From positions 1,798,001-1,862,000 of the forward strand of contig JAJFPB010000008.1 of the NCBI GenBank assembly GCA_020881915.1: a stretch of 64,000 bases of DNA, read 5' to 3'. A program made the translations under genes and the position numbers. Below, one piece after another: positions 10,388 to 22,737 of the stretch (the first letter of the stretch is position 1; each line of letters begins with the position of its first letter). This DNA comes from Paramyrothecium sp. XJ0827. Taxonomy: Eukaryota; Ascomycota; Sordariomycetes; Hypocreales; Stachybotryaceae. The notes below the pieces were generated by a model that was not told the DNA's origin, ran no database searches, and was given only the letters and a program-made list of their open reading frames with translations.

Positions 10388-12105
10388 CTACAATTTCTTC
10401 CCCAGCTTGCACTTATTGGGCACGTCGCAGAACCAGCATTCTTCTGCGGCGGAATCTCCACAACTTTTATCAAAATGGGCTTCCTGTGGATGCGGGCAAA
10501 GTATTCGACTTTGCTGCTTTCCATTCAAGTCCTTTATCTTTATGGGCGTTTCCTCCGGCACTGTTCCGTTCTCAACCCAAGCGCGCAGCTGCTCAAAGAG
10601 CGCGGTGGGCATTTCGCTTGAACCGCCGAAGCAGTGGCCTAGACCAGGGGCCCTATAGTATCGGTAGAAATCGGAAATGTCCCCTAGCACGGACTGGACC
10701 TCGTTGTAATAATGATCGGAACCTTTGGGAGGTATAATGTTGTCATCCTGTTCCGAAGAGGTCCATTGTTAGTTTGATCGACGAAGAGAGGTGGCATGTT
10801 TCCACTTACAAGCCCGTGAAAGGTAATGAGTTTGCCTCCAGCTTCACGAAACTGAGACAGGTCAGGATCGGCTGACTCGATCAAGGATGCGTATTCCTTC
10901 ACGCTACCTCTGACCAGGTCATCGAATTCTGCATGCGTGAGGTTCTCCATCAGAAAGCTCGGATCCTTAACGACGAAGAGTTGTAGCCACTGATGTCCTA
11001 GGGAGCCCTTGACACCGCTGCACGTCGAATTGTTGCATACAGTCTGCACAACACCTGGCTGCCCGTATGAAGTTGGCTTGTTGCCGGTGAGATCCGTCGC
11101 TGGGTTGAGCCCATACCACGAGAATTCTCCGCTCGCAGTTCGCATACCCTGCCAAACCGCGTCGACGACAGCGGCTGCCTGGTCGGTTATTTGGATCTGG
11201 CCGCCGTTATCGGCGCAAGTGACAACGGAACCAACGGCCTGAAAGGGATCAAACTGTGCCAAACAGCTGTCGACATGGGCAATGATGCCATCTACCACGC
11301 CATCCAGCCCGTCGCAAGCTTCTATAGCCATGGCTGTAATGGCGTCGATCTCGCATGGTCGGGGGTATGCTTTCGCCATATTCATAAATTGCTGAGGCCA
11401 CTGAACACTGGGGACGAACTTGGTCCAGTAGATGGCTGGCGCAGCAGCTGAAATTCCATCGTACGCTGTAGGATACTTTTGGGCTAGCACCAGGCCTTGG
11501 CGACCACCCTGAGAGCAGCCATTCCAATACGAGTATTCAGGCTCTTTGCCATAGAAGCTTTTGATCAGGGATTTGCCGATCACTGCCTGCGTTGATTGTT
11601 AGGGTATACTCTGGCCTCGCTGTAGACGATGCCGACAACATACCTCATCGCCCAGCGCCACAGAAGCCATGTTCTCCAAAGCATTCATGTTGACCTCTCC
11701 GGGGCTGAGAAAGACCCACGGCTTAAACTCCTCTGCGTCACCAAGCCCAGAGTCTGTAGTTATCGTGGCATACCCATCCCCAATGGCACCATACATGTTG
11801 TTGTATGACAAGAAGAAACGACCAGTGATTGTTCCGCCCCCACCGACGGCCATGAACCGATTGTTCCAATTGCCTACAGGCAGCCACGCTTCGGCAAAGA
11901 TCGTATCATTCTTCCCAGGATGTGTGTAGGATACCGTGATGTTGCAGAAATTCGCACCTGTGACCTGAATGGATGGCTGGACATATCGATAGATAGAAGG
12001 GACAGAAGTACTGAAATTCGTCACCATGGAGGTATCGATAGAGAGAATAGAGCCTCCGGGAAGAGAGAGACCCCCGAAAGTGTCGGGTACACAGGAAGCC
12101 GCCAT
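10388..12105 (-). CDS. Tannase / feruloyl esterase family hydrolase
   Basis: Serine esterase of the fungal tannase-feruloyl esterase family, expected to cleave phenolic esters such as feruloylated plant polysaccharide or tannin. Model complement(join(10388..10747,10810..11586,11644..12105)), 532 aa, all junctions phase-consistent. The nucleophile motif GCSQGGRQG, the acid region LDDNIIPP and GLGHC carrying the histidine are present, giving the family's CS-D-HC arrangement in which two cysteines next to Ser and His bridge. Several further cysteines fit a disulfide-rich fold. Oddity: the N-terminus (MAASCVPDTFGGLSL) lacks a clear hydrophobic signal peptide although most homologues are secreted. 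A TATTTAAA box lies about 90 bp upstream of the ATG, which supports this start, so either the protein is not classically secreted or a leader exon is missed. Confidence 0.9.
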
Positions 12106-13345
12106 GCTGAAATAACAGTCTTTTTTCTGTGGTTTGTAAACGGAAGTGGAGATGTTAGGATGTCATTGAGTTCAATGACGGTTCTCTGGTTGTTTTAAAT
12201 AGTCAACAACGAAGGAGGCGAAGAGTTCGCCAAGCCTATCGCTTGAATTGGCTCTCGGGATGCAAACTTCAACCTCGACGTAATTAGACTGCTGTGAGGG
12301 ACGGTGGTGTCAGGGTCGCTCCACAGTGGACGGACTTGGTGACCATTTGTGGTCAGGATGAAGAGGCAATCAATGCTGCGGCAAGTCCCTCGAGAGTTCG
12401 GCATTTGCTTTTCTCCACCAGCATCAAGATCGCCGGTACGTCTTCTTGGAGCCTTGGAAAATAAAAGGAGAGAGGGAATGCGCGAGTGACACTCGTTTCC
12501 CGGTTGTTATGTTCATGCCTGGAACAAGTCCACCACGGCTGTGCACTTTAGCTAGCAGCCCTAGCACAAGCCTCGTCTACGTGTAGGTAAAATGGTATAG
12601 AGCCGGAAAGTCCGTACTTGGACACCTTTCATTGGCTAATTTCCCGGTTCCCTTCATGGGCCGCCGCCACGGTGCGGCGTGTCGAAAGCTCTTTCCTCGA
12701 CGATGATCAACATTGTGAGGGTCCCTGAGTCGCCAGGAGATCCACTCCGACAGGAGAACTCTTGGCTCTTGCACATCCAATCAGCGCCTATTCTATACGG
12801 GAAGAGGAACAGCACAATGGGACCCATGGGAAGATCTGGCCAATCATATAATGTTGAGTCCGCGGAGTACCCCACTATCACACACCTCGCTAGTGATGGG
12901 TACGGCGGCCAATGAAGGGTGAATGAGTCCGCGGAGCCTGTAATGAGCCCCCTTCAAGACGCTAGAATTGCAATTGGAAACTTGGATTGACGTGAGGATT
13001 GTCTAGCCGAGAGTGGTTTTCATGCCGTTCATGAGCACTGCCTTGAAGGGTCCACGGAAGGGGCTCGGTAGTCTAGGCTTGCCTGTGGAGGCACGCTCTC
13101 TTTCAATACGTAGACACCGGAAAGGCAAAATTCCATGTAAGGAAAGCCCCGTGTGTATGGAGCTAGTCAGACAAGTCACTTTCGGGCAAGACGATGGCAA
13201 CGATGAAATATGGACTGTGTATTTAATAACCTACTCCCACTCACCTGGATGGAAGACCCTGTTTGTTACTACTCACTTCACATCCGACCGCATCGGGTAT
13301 CTTTGGTCTCGCTTTTCCTGTTCTCTTGTCATTCACTCATTCACA
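12106..13345. other. Intergenic, divergent promoter region
   Basis: Lies between the divergent esterase (minus) and RTA1-like gene (plus). A TATTTAAA element is near 12197 on the minus strand. GAGTCCGCGGAG occurs twice (about 12856 and 12926). No coding frame with conserved features. Confidence 0.5.
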
Positions 13346-14354
13346 ATGGCTGCGATCTGCAACCCAAACTGGCGGAAGTCAGAATGGTCCATGTTCCGCT
13401 ATGTGCCTGCTGTCGCGCCGGCCGTTATCTTCTGCCTCCTGTTTCTTACGTCTGCGATCTTGCACGCTTGGCAGATGTGGAAAACTAAAGCATGGTTTCT
13501 AACTGCCCTCGTGGTGGGCTGTGTGTGTACGTGAACACCGTTTAAAGGCGACACTATTGCACAATAAACTTGGCTAACACACCTGGTGAATTACAGTCGA
13601 GTTTATCGGATACGCCGCTCGAACGGGATCAGCAAGACAGGAGCCGGGCTGCTGGAGGCTGATGACATTCATTATCCAAAGCATCTACATCCTTCTCGGG
13701 CCGGCCTTGTTCTCGGCCTCTATATATATGCTCCTGGGCAGGATCGTCGGTCTGGTCCAGGGTGAAGGACACGTCAAGATCAAGCAGCGTCTGATAACTA
13801 AGATATTTGTGAGCGGTGACGTCGCCTGCCTGCTGCTACAGTCCGGTGGTAAGTTTGACTCTCTACATCCTTCCTGAGAATCCTCTTTAGCATCGTGAAT
13901 TCTAACAAGCTTAGCGGGTGGCCTTATCGCGGGTGGCCGCAACAGTCAAATCATGGCTAAGATCGGCAACATTGTGGTGATTGTCAGCCTGTTTATCCAG
14001 AGTTTCTGGTTCATGTTCTTCATGTATATCGCCGCAATGTTCCACCGCAGCCTCAACCAGGTTCCCACGCAAGCGTCTCAGGATCCGAAGATTCGTTGGC
14101 GGTCGTACCTCAACACCATATACTATACAGGAGTCCTCGTCGTGGTCCGATCGCTGTTCCGGGCAGCCGAGTTTATCGGTGGAGATAAGAGCCCGCTGAT
14201 GAAGTCAGAGGCATACCTCTACATCTTCGACTCACTGCTCATGTTCATCGTCGTGGTCATTCTGCACTGGAGGCACCCGGGAGAGATTGCCGTTCTGGGC
14301 CGGGGCGGAGTTCCCTACACGAACGGGCTGAGACTGTTTTCGCTTAAGGCGTGA
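13346..14354 (+). CDS. RTA1-like seven-transmembrane protein
   Basis: Fungal-specific membrane protein of the RTA1/lipid-translocating exporter family, linked in yeast to sterol/sphingolipid stress and resistance to toxic lipids. Model join(13346..13526,13597..13848,13915..14354), 290 aa, typical length. About seven hydrophobic segments can be traced, beginning PAVAPAVIFCLLFLTSAILH and including FEFIGYAART, PALFSASIYMLLGR, SGDVACLLLQSGGAGG and FFMYIAAMFHR. The motifs EFIGYxxR, APxFxxAxxYxxLGR and QxxGGG are characteristic. The start is chosen at MAAICNPNWRKSEW; an in-frame extension from 13013 lacks similarity. The second intron joins QSG to AGGLIAGG. Confidence 0.9.
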
Positions 14355-15059
14355 TGTTGTTTGCTTACGTTCAGCAACTCGGAGTTATTGCTGTTGGTTT
14401 CCTTATCCTCTTGGAAGAGAACTTTCTTCCGGAGATCTGCACCCACGGAGAGCGAGGCAGTGCGATAGCGGAGTTATCCTAGAAAGGCAGCCAAGCGGCC
14501 GCACGGTCGGGCCCTTTTGAGCGTGGAATACATCTGGCGTTGCGGGTCTAATTGAGGTTTTCTACTGTCACTACAAATTCGAATGAGCAAGGATTCCCAA
14601 ATTCCATGTAGGCAATTACAGATTAACATTTACTCTTGAATGGGGACTTGCTTGGACTGATTGTTGATCATTGTACGATTAGTAGGTAAGTTAGTGTAGC
14701 TTGAAGGCCAACGAACCCATATTTCGATTGCAGCGCCCCTCACCACGGCTGAAACTAACTGTAGGGGCGGTGCGTTTCCACCTTTTCTAGCGGCTCCACG
14801 TTGTTCTGTTGCAGGCAGACTAAACTGTAGCGTTATTCCCTGAACAGCCTCCAGTGCCATTTATTTAGGCCGTACAGGTCCCTGTCTTTTAACCTGCCTT
14901 CTTCGTCACCATCTCCCTCCACCACGCGTCTCCACGACTATTCACTCAGCCTTACCGCCGACCTACCATCTCACCTACGCCGATGGTAGCTTATCATGAT
15001 TGCTGAGGGTAAGCTGCGGTACAGCTGGTGCTACTGAAGACTCGAAAAGCGAGCAATAC
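14355..15059. other. Intergenic, 5' region of a Zn2Cys6 gene
   Basis: No gene seen. Just before the next ATG a GTAAGC donor and an ACAG could delimit a 5'-UTR intron (about 15011-15027 onward), but it is too short to claim. Confidence 0.4.
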
Positions 15060-16391
15060 ATGTTTGCGATGCCTACTCCCGAAGACGCCAGAGTACCGTC
15101 TGCCGCTTCCACCCCGGTGTCTCGCAGGACGCATCGAAAGTCACGGCATGGCTGTCGCGAGTGCAAGACCCGCCATATCAAGGTAACTACTTGCAGCGGA
15201 GCAGACAAGTGTGCTGAAATGCATGGCGTAATCTGCCCAACGTCGCCAACGTGGCTAACACATCAACTCCCGTAGTGCGACGAGCAACGTCCAGCTTGCC
15301 TGAACTGCTCCAATACCCATCGGCAATGTTCGTTCCTGCAGCTGCAATACCGTATTCCTACGCCTCCGGCATCTTCGGTGGCATCTGCGTCACCAGGTGA
15401 GGCGGCATTCACACCCGTGTCTCTGCCGGCAACTCTCAGCTTCAACGAAGGAGCTCAACCACCCGCTCCCTTCACCACCTTCCACATGCAGCTCCTCTAC
15501 AATGCCGAAGCGGCTATGTTTGAAGACCTGATTACGGACGAGGTTAGTTGCGTACGGGATTGGCGAGTTATCTTCAAGTCCGCTGTCCAGGCCCCCTATC
15601 TCATGGATCAAGTCCTCGCCTTGTCTGCTGCTCATCTGAGTACCGTCCATCCAGACAAACAGGCAATGTTTCAAAACGAGGCCACGCTTCTGCAGACACG
15701 TGCCTTGACATACTTCAAGACTTGTCTCGTTAGCGACCCGTCTGACGCCGATACCTTGGCCATGTTCCTATATTCTTCCTTGCTCGGTCTGCAAGTCTTA
15801 TCCGACACGCTCCACTGCCGGGACGACTTCAACGCCTTCATGGAGCAGTTGACAGCATATCTCACTGTGCATCGCGGCGTCCGTACTGTTCTCTCTATTG
15901 GGTCCTTCTCGCGAATCCAAACACAGCTTCCCACCTTCATCGGCGATCAATTTTCCAGCTCCGGATCAACAAACGACAGCGATGAAGAGGCGAAGCGTGA
16001 ATGCGAGCCTCTTATGGCACTCCTCAAGGCTGCGGACATGGGCCCTACCGCGACCCTTGCCTGCCATACCGCCGTCGAATCACTTCAGCAGGCCTACATC
16101 ATGTCTCGCAGAGGCGGCAGCACCTTCTCCCGCGTCAGCTTCGCCGTGACCTGGGTCGTCACACTCTCGGCCGAGTTTGTCAATCTAATTAGACAGCGGA
16201 AACCCGAGGCCATGGTTATTCTTGCATACTATGCAGTGCTTCTGAACGAACTCCGCGACCTCTGGCTGTTTGGCGACGGCGGCCGCTTCCTAATCCAAGC
16301 CATTCGCGCACACCTTGGCTCGTACTGGGAAGAGTGGCTGACAGGACCAAGTAAAGTCCTGGAGAGGGGCAACTTCATGAACCCGCCATGA
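15060..16391 (+). CDS. Zn2Cys6 transcription factor (sterol-uptake-regulator-like architecture)
   Basis: Nuclear DNA-binding regulator. Model join(15060..15182,15276..16391), 412 aa. The binuclear zinc cluster spans the intron: GCRECKTRHIK before it and CDEQRPACLNC plus SNTHRQC after it, giving C-x2-C-x6-C-x6-C-x2-C-x6-C. The rest resembles the UPC2/ECM22-type fungal transcription factor region (FTTFHMQLLYNAEAAMFEDL, then DQVLALSAAHLSTVHP). Upstream KSRHG is the usual basic lead-in. Target genes are unknown; the RTA1-like gene upstream is transcribed the same way but about 0.7 kb away, so no operon-like link. Confidence 0.85.
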
Positions 16392-17264
16392 CTGCTCCCA
16401 TGTTATGACGTTTCATGTTTTCTGACCACTTCATTGTAACCAGTGCTTGTGCGCGGAGGCTCGTTCATACTGCTTGGTAGCTGGCTGCCCACCCTCCGAA
16501 CCGTATCCTCCCTTGGGTTGTTTCTTTTTCCAGGGGAATGGAACTTTAAAATCGTTCCATAACCTGGACGGCCAGGGAAAGATGGCAGACTCGGGATGGC
16601 TCCCTTGCGTCCCCTCCCTTCCTTCCACCGAGCATCTTTCTAGTTTCTGATACTTCGGATTCTATGTCCGGGACGAGCTACAAGATCATTTTCGAGAGGC
16701 TACGAGCTATAGTCGTCTCCAAATTATGACTGCTGAAGGTCGCAAGTAAAACGGCCGCAGATGCCTCCCAAAATCACGCTTGAGTCGATCAGACAAGCCA
16801 ATAACTGCTTCACCGATGGGCGAAAGTACGAGTGGTTTGAAAGGACTTCTGAAGATGTTGGTCCAACCAAAACTTGTGCGTCCGCCGCTTCGGATTGATG
16901 GATATGATCCCATCTTGTATACATATGAACGTTTCGAGACTGGTTCATTCTATTTTCAGTCTACCAGACTTTTTGTTCAATTCTTGAAGCTGACGACCTC
17001 ACGAGTTTCGTCATCAGCCATAACGTTATCTGCAGACTGCGGCCAGGGTCTGATTGGGGATCTTGACGAACCGCCCAATGAGATTAGACAAAAGGCACAA
17101 CCTGGTGGGCCACGAGAATCAGACCCCTACCAGGCTGTGCCTCATTAGCCAACTTGAGGGAAACATTAGGCTTGCCTCCATTACAAAGTATGAACAACTC
17201 GCAGCGCCTTACCTTCATTACTGAGGTCATTACAAAAGCGCAGTCTCTGAATTGAGTTCGGGCC
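16392..17264. other. Intergenic, nothing identified
   Basis: Open frames at 16447-16650 and 16780-17148 show no conserved features. The stretch separates two unrelated Zn2Cys6 genes. Confidence 0.5.
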
Positions 17265-18877
17265 ATGGCCGAGGTTACAAAACGAAAACGGGCCAAGCAC
17301 ACGCGCTCGACCCTAGGGTGCGGCGTCTGCCGGTAGGAAACTCACTTCGAAATCATTCCCGCTCCTCTCACCAGTTGGAATTAAACCTCACCTCCAACAT
17401 AATCCTTTTCCGTTGGTGCAATATTCTGACCTGATTCGTGACCAGTATACGCAGGGTTCGGTGCGACCAGACTCGCCCCGCATGTCACAGATGTGCAAGT
17501 ACAGGCCGATCTTGTGATGGCTACGCCGAAGACAGACTCAAGTCGGATTCGCGTGATGGACAACTTGCTATAAGACCTGCCCGCTCTACTTCGAGGAACG
17601 ACAGTCCTGCGCTTTACCTTGGTGATTTGCTACACCTCAGTTACCTTGACGAACAGCAACGTCGCCTTTTCTCTTTTTACACCAACCGAACAGCTGTAGA
17701 GCTGGATGGAGATTTCAAGGATGACTTCTGGCAGCGCGTTGTGCCGCAACTCAGCCATACGGCGCGGTGTATTGGTCACGGCGTATCTGCACTAGCATGC
17801 CTACATGCTATTCATTGCAGAGAACTAATTGTTGGTTCCTCGACAAGAGTGGAGGAAATACGGGACCTTCGCCATCAGGCTACGGCCCATTACACTGCGG
17901 CACTGAGGCTGTTAAACGACCACATCCGAAGAAAACGATGGGCCGATCTCCACGTGACCCTGGCGTGCTCAATCCTATGCATCAAGATAGAATGGGTCAT
18001 GAGTGATTATTCCGCAGCGCTCACTCACCTGGAACGCGGTGTCAAGGTGTTACGCGAATGGCAGGCCGCGACACCGTCTAGTTCATCACAGATGGCTACG
18101 TCCTTTGGTTCTCCAAGTGGCCACCTGATCAGATCAACGCTCTCGCCCTTATTCACTAGATTCGTGTTACAGGCCGCTACACTCTCCGAGACAAAGCACA
18201 TACCACGGCTTGGTGACGTTTGCGCTGAGAAAAACCATTCAATTTCCAACTTCAAAGAAGCTAGACAATGTCTGCATGAGCTACTTGCGGACGCCTACAG
18301 CTTTAGACAGACCGCGACAGCCGAGACGATGACCGCCTCCATCTCTCCATCCACTGACAGATCATCGTCACTGTATGATCGATTCGCTGACTGGGTCAAT
18401 GCTGTTGGAAACCTGGTAGCAAAAGACTCGATGGAAAATCTCGCCTCGCCGCCTGCGATACTGCTCCAGATCTGGCTAAATATTGTCCGTGTCATGTTGG
18501 CAACCAGAGAGACAAAAGACGAATCAACATTCGATTTGTTCACCCCTGAGTTTCACGACGCTATCGATCTTGTATCAGTCCTGTACACCATGCCAACATC
18601 AACCTTTTCGGCAGATGTTTCGGTCATAGCGATTTTGCACTACACGGCCGTCAAATGTCGGCACCCGATACTGAGACGCAAAGCCATCGAACTTCTCGAG
18701 CAATCACCTCGTCAAGAGGGTATTTGGCATAGTGTGACAGCAGCAAAGCTTGCCAAAATAGCCGTCGATCAAGAAGAGTGCATGAGTGAGACGAGAGAGG
18801 AAACAGGGGTCCCTTTGGCTGATCGCCTACCGAGACAATACATAAACCACACTCAGGAGATTTTCAGCATCATATAG
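17265..18877 (+). CDS. Zn2Cys6 transcription factor
   Basis: Model join(17265..17332,17446..18877), 499 aa. The first exon encodes the basic lead-in (MAEVTKRKRAKHTRSTLGCGVC); the second completes the zinc cluster RIRRVRCDQTRPACHRC and ASTGRSC. The acceptor at 17445 was preferred over the one at 17454 because only it gives the canonical six residues between the second and third cysteines. The remainder is the long helical regulatory region of the SAP30-like/C6 class (LSYLDEQQRRLFSFYTNR, WQRVVPQLSHTARCIGHGVSALA). Next to it, convergent, is a secreted FAD oxidase; no evidence ties them together. Confidence 0.9.
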
Positions 18878-19024
18878 CCAAGTGCGAAGTGTTTTTAAAG
18901 CTTACTATGGTATCATAATGTTGATTCTATATACAAAAGGAAATATATTCCCTGGTGGGCTTCTATCGTGCGCGAAAGTATACACATCTAAAACCATAAA
19001 TTACAACCGCTGAGCACCCTCTAC

Positions 19025-20711
19025 CTATTCGACGACGGAGATTTTGAAACCTCCGCTCACCCGAGTCTGGAAGAAACCAGTAGGGTCGTACTCCTGGGCG
19101 ACGTCGCGAAGGAAAGCAACATTCTCTTCGCCGTAAGACTTGAGTGGGTCCTGCGTAGGGTTGACGTAGTTGATGTAGCGCCATGGGGTGTTCGCGTTGA
19201 GGGACTCAGCGTAAGCCTCCAGAGTCGCAGAAATAACGCCGAGCTTGGTCTGCACCAGAGCCTCCATTGCAGGAGTACCAATAAAGGCCTCGCCCAGCCA
19301 GACGATGGAGTCTTCGGTAAGGCTCTTATCCATGCCGAGGACGTTGCCGCCGGGATTGAAGGACGCATAGTGCTTAGGCAGGGGCTGGAACACAAAGATA
19401 ATCTGGAAGTCTTCGCCGGACACGACGGCGTTCATGTCATCGATGAACGTGAGGAAAAGTTCTTCGGCCTTCTTGACGACTCGCTTGTCGTTGTGGAAGC
19501 AAAGTGAGAACCAGATGTTCCTATTCGAATTAGCACCTGGGTTGAGAAAAATGCTGTGACAGAACAAACCTCTTTCCACCAACATCGTTCATTGCAGTGA
19601 CGAGCTCTCCGTAGGTCTGCTTAGCCCGCATGTCGATGATCGCGGGAATCTGTTCAAGGGGCTGCATGGCAGGCGAAGTCTCGTTGCCATCGGTGTTGAC
19701 AACAACTGTACCGACCATGGGGCCTGGGCCGCCTGACTGATACTGGAAGAGAGCGATCTGGCTATCAGCCGGATTTTCCTTGGCCGTCGAGATGACCTCG
19801 ATGAGGCCGTCGATGATCTTGTCCCTCTGGTCCCAAGTGGTGAACAGAGTACCGCCGTACAGCTCGCCCGCAGGGAAGGCGACCATGTCGAAACGAGTGA
19901 CGATGCCGAAGTTGTTGCTGCCTCCCTTGAGGGCCTTGAACAGCCGGGGGTTCTCGCGCTTGTTGGCGTTGACGACGCTACCGTCAGCGAGGACGACCTC
20001 AAAGTTGACGACGCTGTCGCAAGCGAAGCCGTGGCGGCCGGAGTAAAACGAGAGGCCACCACCGAGCGTCAATCCTGACACTCCAACACCTCCAACACGA
20101 CCGCCGGTCACTGCCAGTCCGTACTTCTCAGTCTCAAGGACAGTAGGGCCCCATCGCGCACCGGGACCAATAGAGGCAACCTACAGAACATCAATCATAC
20201 ATTCACGGGTGTTATAGCAGATATTCTTACAGCCTTGCCGCTTGCGCATGTCGTGTTGTGCACCTTGGTCGAGTTCATGCGTCCAAGGTCGATGGTGAGA
20301 CCTTGCGCGATGTTGTTGTTGTTCCAAGTGCTGTGACCGGCGCCGCGAATGGCAACGTTCCACTTTCCGGCGCCGCTGAGCGAGTTGAGCGCCGTGATGG
20401 CCTTGGAGACCTCCTCGGTGTTCCGGGGCTGCAGAATGCACCAGGGGGTGATCTCGCGGATGGTCAGACTGTAGTACGAGTTCAAGCTGGCGCTGTACTC
20501 GTCGCCTGGAAGGCCGGTGGCGAATAGCAGGCTGTCGCCGAGCCCTGCCTCGATGAGAGCATCGCACTTTACGAGGTCGACATGTCAGCAAGGATTCGCG
20601 TCCTGAATGAGATGGTAGGGAGACACATACGGTCTTGTAACCGGTGGATTGGGCGTGGCCGACGCCCGCCCAGAGAGCCACTGTGGCTGCCAAGTCAACA
20701 ATTCGGACCAT
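19025..20711 (-). CDS. Secreted FAD-linked oxidoreductase (BBE-like, PCMH FAD domain)
   Basis: Oxidase of the berberine-bridge/6-hydroxynicotine oxidase-like family, oxidising alcohols, sugars or secondary metabolites with oxygen. Model complement(join(19025..19520,19570..20180,20231..20566,20631..20711)), 507 aa. Signal peptide MVRIVDLAATVALWAGVGHAQ. The FAD domain shows RGAGHSTWNNNN with the histidine (about residue 105) that normally binds flavin covalently, then GVGVSGLTLGGGLSF and GGSNNFGIVTRFD. The C-terminal berberine-bridge segment is YINYVNPTQDPLKSYGE ... LRDVAQEYDPTGFF. A serine stands where many BBE enzymes carry the second flavin-linking cysteine (GVSGLTLGGG), so flavin attachment is probably mono-covalent. 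The third intron uses a GTTTGT donor. Confidence 0.92.
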
Positions 20712-22737
20712 GGTTGTTGATGTGCAGATCGGATTCGGGTCACACGTGGAAGAGCGGTGCTGCACTGCAAGGGACAGCAAGAGCAAAGAAGGAATCTCGG
20801 TTGCTGTTAAAGCATTTGAAGTTGCTTGTCGGGTTTCTGCAAGAGTCCGACAGATATGAGCCACGACAGGAACAATCACCGCGCCACCATGAGCGCAAGG
20901 GTGTCCCTCGACTATTGGATTCTAATGATCGCGCTAACTGTTGCTCAATCGCCTGGGGACGGCATGGTATTGGCGTAGCATTACTGCAGTACGAGACGAC
21001 AGTATGAGCTGTGGATTGCGGCGAGTCCGGGGTCAAGCGAGGGTGCCCTCTTCTCCACTCCTGAGAATTGGACAAGACATCGGAAGCCTAGCTGTGAGGG
21101 AGGGACAGTTCATGTACAGCGAGGCTGCCACCGTTCTTGAACTGCATAGGACACAAGCTCCGCCATCGGGCCTGTGCATACCGTCGCCGATGGATCGTAT
21201 GTGCTCCAGACAACTGGTAATGCCATGTCAGAGATTGTTCGCATCCAGGACAATGGGAATAATGTGTCCGTAGGATTTCTGGTGTCGCCTCCGAGATCCC
21301 TGCGGGTCGGGGTATATAGTAGAGATTGCTGCATATTCTGTGGGACGAGACATACACAAGATACAGAGTACCTGGTTTTCATTACCCATGCAGGCTTATT
21401 GCATCGGAACAATTTTCTTCTGTTCCGTCAAAAACATGAGTAACACGGAGCAGATGAGGCGCCAACAGGGAAGTAGCATGAAAGGCTGATATCCAAGCCC
21501 TGTAGTCGGCAACATCCAGCGATCATCCATGGCCCATCAACGACGATGATGATGATCTGACGCCAAAATGGCATTTGACGCCAGCCGTCCCCCACATCGT
21601 CTCATTCACGCGATCTCAATCTGCTTGACACTCGCTGGACCCACGTCGAGAGCCAGAGCCAGCACCAGGTACGCCTCAGGAGGCTAAGGGCATTTCCCGT
21701 CAGCGTCCCGTTCCTTTGCTAGTCGCCGCTGTGAGGATCTCGAGGGCCGCTAGGGCCTGCCCAGCAAGGCGAGACAAGTGCTGATCCTCCTTTGTCTCCA
21801 CGTCGCGTTTTCTACCCAACCGGGTTCAACCCAAAAGCGACCTAATGTACGCTAGACCACGGTCATGGTCATGGTTTGTCCTTTAGCCGATATGAGCACA
21901 TCGGGACCCGCTAACAGTTACCCCAAGACCTCGCAATTCTCACAGAACTCAATAAAATCCCAGAGACAGCAAAGAACCTGGGTTTCTTCCTGCGTTAGTC
22001 CATGACCCTGGCTTGTCCGGGCCCTTGGCGTGGCAAAAGGACGGTCCAATATCGCTTAACACCATGACACATACAGAATATCACGGTGTTCAGGGCGAGG
22101 CCAGGCCCTTTTGTCGGCTCCGAGCCCATGCCAGATCCTGCTGTTTGAGATGGCAACACACAAAGCAAGCAACCGTTTTGCGTACATGGCATAGCAGGCA
22201 TCCCCATCCTGCGGGGAGGTCCCAAGAAACACACGACTGGGTCGGCAGAACAAAATGCCTCGCCGGCATGTCCCCCTTCGTACGATAATGCAACCCTCTG
22301 GCCCTGCTTGGCACACACACTAGCACCGCGTGTATGGTAGCGAGTGCTGGTGCTTCGGTCATTGGACGAGATTGACATGGGCTTCTGGGCGGCCGCACAT
22401 GCACCCTTGCTTTCCGCTATCACCCACTCGGGGAAGAATGCGGCCACGCAAGTTGTGGTAAAGCGTTGTAGTAATGCAATGGCACGCCTTCTACTGATGC
22501 TTGGGTCGCCGTCTAGAAAGGAATGAAAGTTTTGACAGGTTTCATAGGCTGCCCCTACCTCAATCCCCCCTGATGGCCATTCTAGAACATGCATTGGGGA
22601 CGACCAGGCCTTGCAGAAGCCACCTCGTCTCTATCTTATAATCTCAAGGCATCCTAAATCTATGAGTGTCGCTGAGACGTGCGCCGTCTAACCCCTCCTT
22701 CTACCAGTTGCGTGGTCAGCGCCGTCAGCAACCGACA
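20712..22737. other. 2-kb gene-free interval
   Basis: Divergent 5' flanks of the FAD oxidase (minus) and SAT4-like gene (plus). A 199-codon open frame on the minus strand (21995-22594) has no domain, repeats or plausible composition and is not called. A short GATGATGATGAT run lies near 21545. Nothing else is recognised. Confidence 0.5.

Noticed and set aside
17446..17457. Acceptor at 17454 for the second Zn2Cys6 gene
   Set aside because: It keeps phase but leaves only three residues between the second and third cysteines; the acceptor at 17445 gives the canonical six.
19057..20062. Long minus-strand frames of 112 and 157 codons overlapping the FAD oxidase
   Set aside because: Shadow frames of a GC-rich coding sequence; Ser/Arg/Leu-rich without motifs.
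21830..21850. GGTTCAA T-loop-like string suggesting a tRNA
   Set aside because: No matching T-arm stem and no acceptor or anticodon stem around it. No convincing tRNA elsewhere by eye, though I could not run a tRNA search.
21995..22594. 199-codon minus-strand open frame
   Set aside because: No domain, no splice support, composition rich in Cys/Gly/Arg as from GC-rich non-coding DNA; isolated in a 2-kb gene-free interval.
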